DNA of 64,000 nucleotides from NCBI GenBank assembly GCA_964487255.1, contig CAZAQV010000019.1:54781-118780 (forward strand), given 5' to 3'. Under the pieces are notes generated by a model. It had not been told where the DNA came from. It saw only the letters and a list, made by a program, of their open reading frames with translations, and did not search any database. Position 1 is the stretch's first letter; each line of letters begins with the position of its first letter. The position numbers and the translations under genes were made by a program. This document shows, piece by piece, positions 36,728 through 42,485 of this stretch. The stretch is from CAZAQV01 sp964487255 (GTDB taxonomy: Bacteria > Myxococcota_A > Polyangia > Polyangiales > CAZAQV01).

Positions 36728-37603
36728 TCAACGACGTAAGACTTCGTCCAACTTCGAAAGCGTCGGGACGGCGCGTGCACGCCCCATCTCAAGCGCATCT
36801 TGTTGCCTCCCCCCGACCAACAGTTCCGTCTTCTTCGGGAGTTCGCGCTCAAGCCGGGATAGCTCCGACTGCAACACGGTCAGTTCGCCCGCGACGCAGG
36901 ACAGCAGAACTTTGTCGGCTCCGGTCGACTCTGCTGCGTAGACGATCTCTTCAGACGGGAGTTGTGTGCCAAGGTAGATCGTCTTCCAGCCGTGGATCCG
37001 CGCGCACAGGGCCGCGGCAAGCACGCCAACATCGTGGCTTTCGGTCGGCAATGTCGTGGCCAAAACGACCCCACCACTGCGCGCCACCGGATAGGTGTTC
37101 GCGAGACTGAACAGCAGCGCCCGAACGGCCGCGGACGCAAAGTGCTCGTGGGCGATGCGAAGCGACCCGTCGTGCCACCGCTGCCCGATGCGCACCATCG
37201 CCGCAAGAACGACGTGCTGCAGAAAGTCGACTGGCTCCAGTAGAATGGAAGCACGCGAAAGAACGCGGTGCGCATGCTCATGATCGAACGCCTCGACGGC
37301 GGACTCGAACTCATCGCGCAGGACGCGCACGTCTGGCTCGTCTTGTTGAAGTGGCAGTGTGTCGGCGAGAAGCTCGTGCAGTTGCTCGTTGTCGAGCCTT
37401 GCCAATGCGCTGAGCGCGTGTCCTTTGTCGACCAAGTCGCGAACCATGCGCACGCGGTGCACGTCCGACTCGCCAAAAAGGCGTGTGCCACCCGCCGACC
37501 TTTTGGGGTTGAGCAGACCATGACGAGACTCCCACACCCGGATCGTGTGGGTCGAAACGCCCGTCTTCCGTGAGAGCGCGCCGATCGAGATACTGTCAAT
37601 CAT
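36728..37603 (-). CDS. carH: CarH-type B12-dependent light-sensing MerR repressor
   Basis: 291 aa. An N-terminal MerR winged helix (ISIGALSRKTGVSTHTIRVWESRHGLL, in two parts residues 5-31) is followed by a B12-binding region. The photoreceptor signature W-x9-EH is present (Trp143, Glu153, His154), as is the cobalamin motif E-x-H-x-x-G (Glu188, His190, Gly193). These residues distinguish light-sensing CarH from B12-dependent but light-blind homologs. In known systems the adenosylcobalamin-bound tetramer represses in the dark and falls apart in light. No carotenoid genes are seen nearby; the neighbours are an acyltransferase, a photolyase and a divergent fasciclin gene. Confidence 0.88.
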   Translation of the reverse strand: MIDSISIGALSRKTGVSTHTIRVWESRHGLLNPKRSAGGTRLFGESDVHRVRMVRDLVDKGHALSALARLDNEQLHELLADTLPLQQDEPDVRVLRDEFESAVEAFDHEHAHRVLSRASILLEPVDFLQHVVLAAMVRIGQRWHDGSLRIAHEHFASAAVRALLFSLANTYPVARSGGVVLATTLPTESHDVGVLAAALCARIHGWKTIYLGTQLPSEEIVYAAESTGADKVLLSCVAGELTVLQSELSRLERELPKKTELLVGGRQQDALEMGRARAVPTLSKLDEVLRR

Positions 37604-37614
37604 GTGTCTAATAT

Positions 37615-37709
37615 ATGTATAGATCTAGCTCTCGCCATAGTCCATCGATTTCAATGAATATCTGTAATTTCCATAATCGTGTTGACATTATGTCTAGATC
37701 TTGTAGAAG
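37615..37709. promoter_or_regulatory. Candidate CarH operator region between carH and the fasciclin gene
   Basis: On the minus strand, TCTATACAT (37615-37623) and CTTCTACAA (37701-37709) both fit the TnTACA core recalled for CarH sites in Thermus. Two near-identical boxes, TGTATAGATCTA (37617-37628) and TGTCTAGATCTT (37691-37702), overlap them. TTGACA at 37682-37687 is a possible -35 for the fasciclin gene; no good -10 is evident. Binding is inferred, not shown. Confidence 0.4.
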
Positions 37710-37748
37710 TAGGTGACGGGCCTGATTGGCTCGTGAAGGAGAGCCAAA

Positions 37749-39503
37749 ATGAGAAAACTAACTTGGATACTGATGCTCGGACTGATCGGCGCCGCAGGCT
37801 GCGGAGACGACGAAGTGCCGATGACGACGACCGATGGTGGCATGGACGCAACAAACCAGGACGGCGCGACCGATGCAGAGACTCCGACGCAGAGCATCGC
37901 CGAGATCGTCGCCGGAGATGCGCGTTTTAGTACCCTGGCCGCAGCGCTAAGCGGTGCGGGCCTGGTCGACACCTTTGCCGATGAAGAGGGGTCGTTCACA
38001 GTCTTCGCACCGACAGACGATGCTTTTGCGCTGCTGCCCGAGGGGCTGGTCGCCGGACTCGACGCAGCAACACTGGAAACGGTGTTGAAGTATCACGTCG
38101 TCAGCGGGGAAGTACCTGCTGCAACCGCCGTGACACTCGACAGCGCTGACACACTTGCAGAGATCTCGCTCAAGCTCACAGTCGACGGCGAGACACTGTA
38201 CCTCGACGGCCTCACCGCCGTGATTGAAACCGATGTCCGAGCGACGAACGGCATTGTTCACGTCATCGACTCTGTGCTGATTCCTGGCGATTTCCCCGGC
38301 ACACTCGCCGAGCTGATGGCGGCGTACCCTCGCGTGAGCACGGTGACGGGCGCCGCCGGCGAAGACGTGGTCGCAGCACTTTCCGGCGAAGATGACCTCA
38401 CTGTCTTCGCCCCCGAGAACGCCGCGTTCGACGGACTGGAACTTCCCGAAGACCAAGCGGCCCTTGACAGCATCATCCTCTACCACGCGCTCGCTGGCGC
38501 ACGGAGTGCCGAAGCCGTTGTCGCTGCGAGAACTTTGAAGACCGCCAACGGCGCATACATCGCTGTGCAGGCCGATGATAGCGGCGTTGCGCTCTTCGAC
38601 AGCATGAACACTTCAAACGTGCTCTACGCCGACCGAACGGCAAGCAACGGCGTTCTACATGTGATCGATACCGTGGTCGTCCCACCGGGCAATTTGGCCG
38701 AGGTCGCGACCGCTGCGGGCTTGTCGACGCTTGTCCAATTCGTCACCGAAGCTGACCTCGCAGGCGCCATCACAGGCGAAGATGAGTACACGATCTTTGC
38801 GCCGACAAACGAGGCCTTCGCACGCCTTCCTGAAGGTGCCGACCTCTCCGCCGTCCTTGCAGATGTTCTATTGCATCACGTGGTCGCTGGCGTCGCCGAT
38901 TCGGCAGCCGTCGCAACGGTGATTGCTGCTGAGAGTAACGTCGAAACAGCGACCGGTGCCGACGACAATGCGTTCACACCAACGGTGGTTGGCGACGACA
39001 TCGTGATCGACGGCCTCACCAAAGTCACGGCCGTCGATGTTCCAGCCGCAAACGGTGTGATTCACGTCATCGATTCGGTGATGCTGCCGGCCGATATTGC
39101 CTTCCCGGGCAACCTGGCAGAGGCCGCGCAAGCCTACCCGATGCTCGATAGTTTGGTTGATGCTGTCATTAACGCGGACGCAGCGGTCGCCACGGCGCTC
39201 ACAGGCGAAGACGAGCTGACGGTGTTCGCGCCCTACAACCCAGCGTTCGCCGGGGTGGACACATCCATGAACCTGACGCCGGTCCTCACCTACCACGTCG
39301 TCGCGGGCGCAAATGACAGCACTGCGGTCGTGGGTCTGGTCGGCGATGACGTCGAGACCGTCAACGGTGCCACCGTAGCGGTTGAAGCAGGGCCGACACT
39401 TCGCGACGGCATGGACAACGTGCGTGGCGTCGTCCGCGTCGACCTTCGGACGAGCAACGGCATCATCCACGTGATCGACGGCGTGCTAATGCCTCCGTCG
39501 TAG
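37749..39503 (+). CDS. Lipoprotein with four fasciclin (FAS1) domains
   Basis: 584 aa. The signal peptide ends at Cys 18 (LIGAAGC) and is followed by an Asp/Thr linker. Four FAS1 repeats follow; each ends in a variant of NGxxHVIDxVxxP (NGIVHVIDSVLIP, NGVLHVIDTVVVP, NGVIHVIDSVMLP, NGIIHVIDGVLMP). Each also has the TVFAP-type block (SFTVFAPTDDAF, LTVFAPENAAF, YTIFAPTNEAF, LTVFAPYNPAF). FAS1 domains mediate cell adhesion or matrix binding. A GGAG site precedes the ATG. It is divergent from carH and could be light-regulated, although that is inference. Confidence 0.92.
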   Translation: MRKLTWILMLGLIGAAGCGDDEVPMTTTDGGMDATNQDGATDAETPTQSIAEIVAGDARFSTLAAALSGAGLVDTFADEEGSFTVFAPTDDAFALLPEGLVAGLDAATLETVLKYHVVSGEVPAATAVTLDSADTLAEISLKLTVDGETLYLDGLTAVIETDVRATNGIVHVIDSVLIPGDFPGTLAELMAAYPRVSTVTGAAGEDVVAALSGEDDLTVFAPENAAFDGLELPEDQAALDSIILYHALAGARSAEAVVAARTLKTANGAYIAVQADDSGVALFDSMNTSNVLYADRTASNGVLHVIDTVVVPPGNLAEVATAAGLSTLVQFVTEADLAGAITGEDEYTIFAPTNEAFARLPEGADLSAVLADVLLHHVVAGVADSAAVATVIAAESNVETATGADDNAFTPTVVGDDIVIDGLTKVTAVDVPAANGVIHVIDSVMLPADIAFPGNLAEAAQAYPMLDSLVDAVINADAAVATALTGEDELTVFAPYNPAFAGVDTSMNLTPVLTYHVVAGANDSTAVVGLVGDDVETVNGATVAVEAGPTLRDGMDNVRGVVRVDLRTSNGIIHVIDGVLMPPS

Positions 39504-39584
39504 TGAAGTTCGGCGATAATCCGTCGCCGCGAGGAGCCATCAACCGAGCATCGTCTCTCCCTCCCGACGCGTTGCCCGGTTGTT

Positions 39585-39660
39585 GGCTCTTCTGTGGCCT
39601 TTGCTGCGAAGCAGTGATCTGCGAATAGCAGATCAGCTTCTCGCAAAGAACGCTCATCGC
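39585..39660 (+). repeat. Family A palindromic element, copy A3
   Basis: Located between the converging fasciclin and HIT genes. It starts GGCTCTTC and ends CGCTCATCGC, as do the copies near 63600. Core: GAAGC (39608-39612), bulge AG, TGATCTGC (39615-39622), loop GAATA, GCAGATCA (39628-39635), GCTTC. Both stems are perfect yet differ in sequence from the other copies. A separate hairpin CAACCG/CGGTTG (39541-39582) precedes it. Confidence 0.78.
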
Positions 39661-39664
39661 GCCC

Positions 39665-40075
39665 TCATTTCAGATGTTCTGTGATGGCGGTTTGGAGGCG
39701 CTTCGCTTCAGCGTCATCGAGCTTTTGCGAGGGCCAGCGAATACCGAGCCCCTCGCGATCGTTGGGCTTGGGAATGATGTGGAAGTGCACATGGAACACC
39801 GCTTGGTGCGCGGCCGCGCCATTGTTCTGCAAGACGTTGTAGTCCTCACACCCAGTCGCCTTGCTGATCGCGCGACATAGACGCGGCAGCACGCGACCGA
39901 TCGCAGCCGCGCTTTCGTCGGAAAGTTCTCCAAGGGTGGCCTTCGCCTCCTTGGGAATCACAAGTGTGTGCCCCAGGCTGAGCGGGCCGATGTCGAGGAA
40001 GGCAAGCACATGCTCGTCCTCATAGAGGCGGTGACATGGTATCTCGCCAGAAAGGATCTTCGAGAAAATGGTCAT
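39665..40075 (-). CDS. HIT family nucleotide-binding hydrolase
   Basis: 136 aa from the ATG at 40075 (MTIFSKILSGEIPCHRLYED, the classical start of HIT proteins). The histidine triad HVHFHIIPKP is intact near residues 97-106, and NNGAAAHQAVFHVHFH matches the Hint branch. These enzymes hydrolyse adenosine 5'-phosphoramidates and related nucleotides; physiological substrates are unclear. A longer frame to 40132 adds residues not typical of the family. Confidence 0.93.
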   Translation of the reverse strand: MTIFSKILSGEIPCHRLYEDEHVLAFLDIGPLSLGHTLVIPKEAKATLGELSDESAAAIGRVLPRLCRAISKATGCEDYNVLQNNGAAAHQAVFHVHFHIIPKPNDREGLGIRWPSQKLDDAEAKRLQTAITEHLK

Positions 40076-40207
40076 GCTCAGGAGAGTGCCAAGGTGTGCT
40101 AGCCGTGAAAAGGAGGTCATGCGCGAGCACATCTTTGTCGAACAATTTCAGTTGGCACGCGGCGTGCTCTATCCAACGCGCGAACTACGTATCGAAAGGA
40201 GATCGCA

Positions 40208-40360
40208 ATGATGAAAACCCTAGCTTTTTATCGCCGAGCCACCGTGGCCTTCGGCTTTTTCGCCGAACGATGCGGGAACGGGCAATACCAACGTCAGCTT
40301 TGGTGGCACGCAATGTTTCAGTGCCATGCACTAGGGGATCAACGTGTTGGAATTATTTAG
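40208..40360 (+). CDS. Possible short ORF with strong ribosome-binding site
   Basis: 50 aa starting MMKTLAFYRR. AAGGAG lies about 7 bases before the ATG, better than most genes here. The hydrophobic/basic N-terminus (TLAFYRRATVAFGFF) might be the start of an exported protein cut short by insertion of the downstream cassette. It ends just after the GTGCCATGCAC motif. It could be a real small protein or a gene fragment. Confidence 0.3.
   Translation: MMKTLAFYRRATVAFGFFAERCGNGQYQRQLWWHAMFQCHALGDQRVGII
40321..40331 (-). repeat. GTGCATGGCAC motif, left copy (inverted)
   Basis: Reads GTGCCATGCAC on the plus strand. The complement, GTGC-ATG-GCAC followed by N-GA, is a 4-bp hairpin with a 3-base loop. 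The same 11 bases occur at 41140 and 42430 in the direct orientation. It sits about 100 bases before the transposase start. Confidence 0.6.
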
Positions 40361-40432
40361 GTCCTGCGAAAGACGCGACGAAACTGGTCGTACGCGTCGC
40401 AACCACGCGCGCCTCTGCGTCGATGACGGACT

Positions 40433-41086
40433 ATGCCACGCCCCTCGCGCCTCCTACGAGTATCAGTCCAAACACCTAATCACGTCGTCATACGCGGCAA
40501 CAACCGCAGGCGACTCTTCTCCTATCCTACCGATCGAGCCATGTTTATTCGCTATCTTGCCAAAGCGCTTGAGCGTTCCGAAAGCCAACTTCATGCACTC
40601 GCACTCAATGCCAACCATGTGCACCTCGAAGTCTGTCCACCGACCGTTCCTGCGCTTTCGGAACTTATGCGCAGTGTTTGTTGGCACTACGCGCGATACC
40701 GCAACCGCCGCACAGGTGGAAGTGGGAAACTCTTTGAGGAGCGCTTTTGGTCCCGCCCACTCAATGATTGGAACGATATAGGAGTCGTTACGGCGTATAT
40801 CGACCTAAACCCTGTCGGCAAAGTTTACGGACGACCGGCGACCAAATGGTCAACACTGGGCCTACATACTGGCGAGCGGAGCAACGTCCCGCACGATATT
40901 TGGCAACCATCCCAGTGGTATCTCGATCTCGGAGAGAACGCCCTTGAGCGCGTTGCCAGTTACCGAAGCTGGCTTGAGGCGTACCGAGCTCGCCGTCGGG
41001 ACAAGAGCTTGGAGATACCTTCGCCTCAAACTCACGAAGAGCACCGCGGGAGGCTTGAGCGACCCGACCGCTCAAGCGCCCGATAG
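40433..41086 (+). mobile_element. REP-associated tyrosine transposase (RAYT, IS200/IS605-like)
   Basis: 217 aa. The Y1 transposase fold is visible: NHVVIRGNNRRRLF at the N-terminus, the HUH-type metal site ANHVHLEV (His62, His64), and WHYARYRNRRTGGSGKLFEERFW carrying candidate catalytic Tyr86/Tyr89. The block YIDLNPV follows. RAYTs are single-copy domesticated transposases thought to process and spread REP hairpins. GTGCATGGCAC-type hairpins flank this gene on both sides in opposite orientation (40321 and 41140), as expected for RAYT substrates. The frame is intact. Confidence 0.9.
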
Positions 41087-41139
41087 GTCCTGTCGCGTCC
41101 TTCTGAGAATCGCAATAGTTTCGATACCTTGAAAGCCGT

Positions 41140-41150
41140 GTGCATGGCAC
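41140..41150 (+). repeat. GTGCATGGCAC motif, middle copy
   Basis: Direct-orientation copy between the RAYT and ATPase genes, followed by GGAGAA. It extends outward to CCGTG...CACGG, so it can form a slightly longer hairpin. It pairs with the inverted copy at 40321 to bracket the transposase and with 42430 to bracket the ATPase. Confidence 0.6.
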
Positions 41151-41165
41151 GGAGAAGTACGGTTT

Positions 41166-41198
41166 TGACTATTATGCAATCCTATTGCAATATAGTCA
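41166..41198. promoter_or_regulatory. Palindromic promoter/operator of the ATPase gene
   Basis: TGACTATTATGCAAT and ATTGCAATATAGTCA form an imperfect inverted repeat with 3 bases between the arms. It ends three bases before the ATPase ATG. Such a position suggests autoregulation or control by a repressor; there is no room for a separate ribosome site, so the transcript may be nearly leaderless. Confidence 0.5.
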
Positions 41199-41201
41199 GA
41201 C

Positions 41202-42416
41202 ATGGACTTCCGGCCGAGGCTGTTGCGCGAGACGATTGAGCGAGCGAGCGAGACCTTCAAGGTTGTCATGCTCACCGGCCCGAGGCAGGTCGGAAAGACG
41301 ACGCTTCTTCGCCACATGGAAGAAAGCGAAAGGCGCTACGTTTCTCTCGATGATTTTTCTGCCAGGCAGCTCGCGCAGGAAGACCCAGAGCTTTTCGTTG
41401 AAACACATCCCGCGCCCGTGTTGATCGACGAAGTTCAACATGCGCCCAAGCTGCTCGACGCGATCAAACCCCGCGTCGACCAGAACGATCAATACGGACA
41501 ATACTGGCTCACCGGCTCACAAACGCTACCACTGATGAAGGGAGTATCAGAATCCCTTGCTGGTCGCGTTGCAGTTCTGCAGATCTACGGGTTCTCTCAG
41601 GCTGAAGAATTTGAAATCGAAGCGCGGCAGCCGTTTTTGCCACAGCAGAGTACTTGCGAACCCCTTGAGCAGCTTGGTTTGCATGGCGTTTACGAACGAA
41701 TTGTCCGCGGATGTTTTCCACGCCTTACACACGAAAACGCGCCTTCTCCAGCAACCTACCTGGGTTCGTATATCCAAACCTATTTAGAACGCGATGTTCG
41801 TGATCTGTTGCGACCCAATGATTTGTCGGCCTTTCGGCGATTCTTGGTTATCGCGGCATCGCGTATCGGGCAGCTCGTGAACATTGCCGACATGGCTAAG
41901 GACGCAGGCGTCTCTCCCAACACCGCAAAGCACTGGTTGTCTGTTCTGGAAGCGACTTCACAGCTCTTCTTTTTGCGCCCCTACTATCGCAATCTCAGTA
42001 AAAGACAGATCAAGAGCCCGAAATTGTTCTTTTATGACACTGGCCTCGTAGCGCATCTGCTCGGATGGTCCTCTGCAGCAACTGCGATGAATGGTTCGAT
42101 GAGCGGAGCGTTGCTTGAGAACTATGTCGTCGTTGAAGTTCTAAAGAGCCACCGTTATCGAGGAAGCCAAGCAAACTTCTGGACGTTTCGAACGAAGGAA
42201 AAGGAAGAGATCGACCTACTGATCGAACAGGACGGAAAGCTTTTTCCGGTCGAAATCAAAAAGACCGCCTCGCCCTCACTGGCAGATCTCCAGCATGTCG
42301 AACGGCTTGAGAAGCTGGGGGCCACGCTCGGTCATCAAGCCATCGTTTGCTTCGTCCGCACACCGACCCCGCTATCCAGACAAGCCCACGCCGTGCCCGT
42401 CGGCTCTGTGCTGTGA
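41202..42416 (+). CDS. AAA ATPase with DUF4143 (AAA_14 family)
   Basis: 404 aa. Walker A GPRQVGKTT is at residues 26-34 and Walker B is in PVLIDEVQHAPK. The C-terminal DUF4143 part contains FFYDTGLVAHLLG, ALLENYVVVEVLKSH and EIDLLIEQDGKLFPVEIKKT, the last resembling a PD-(D/E)XK nuclease-like core. A short HTH-like segment (NIADMAKDAGVSPNTAKHWL) sits between. The family is common on genomic islands and its function is unsettled. Base composition appears lower in GC than in adjacent genes, and GTGCATGGCAC motifs flank it (41140, 42430), hinting at acquisition as a cassette. Confidence 0.88.
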   Translation: MDFRPRLLRETIERASETFKVVMLTGPRQVGKTTLLRHMEESERRYVSLDDFSARQLAQEDPELFVETHPAPVLIDEVQHAPKLLDAIKPRVDQNDQYGQYWLTGSQTLPLMKGVSESLAGRVAVLQIYGFSQAEEFEIEARQPFLPQQSTCEPLEQLGLHGVYERIVRGCFPRLTHENAPSPATYLGSYIQTYLERDVRDLLRPNDLSAFRRFLVIAASRIGQLVNIADMAKDAGVSPNTAKHWLSVLEATSQLFFLRPYYRNLSKRQIKSPKLFFYDTGLVAHLLGWSSAATAMNGSMSGALLENYVVVEVLKSHRYRGSQANFWTFRTKEKEEIDLLIEQDGKLFPVEIKKTASPSLADLQHVERLEKLGATLGHQAIVCFVRTPTPLSRQAHAVPVGSVL

Positions 42417-42429
42417 GTCCTCTCCATCC

Positions 42430-42440
42430 GTGCATGGCAC
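42430..42440 (+). repeat. GTGCATGGCAC motif, right copy
   Basis: Lies 13 bases after the ATPase stop and is followed by CGAGAACCGG, similar to the GGAGAAGTACGG after the middle copy. Marks the right boundary of the ATPase cassette. Confidence 0.6.
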
Positions 42441-42485
42441 CGAGAACCGGAGAAACCCAGCTCACCACGTTTTGGTACCAACGAT

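Larger units (their letters stand above)
40076..40432. other. Intergenic region upstream of the RAYT gene, with a short ORF
   Basis: No recognised gene. A 50-codon ORF (40208-40360) has a strong AAGGAG ribosome site but encodes an Arg/Phe/Trp-rich sequence with no known match. The motif GTGCCATGCAC (40321-40331) lies inside it and is the inverse of motifs at 41140 and 42430. This stretch may be the left flank of a small mobile unit or the remains of a disrupted gene. Confidence 0.4.

Noticed and set aside
40433..42440. Complete IS with target-site duplication
   Set aside because: No direct duplication could be matched at the outer edges, and Y1 transposases of this kind do not make one.
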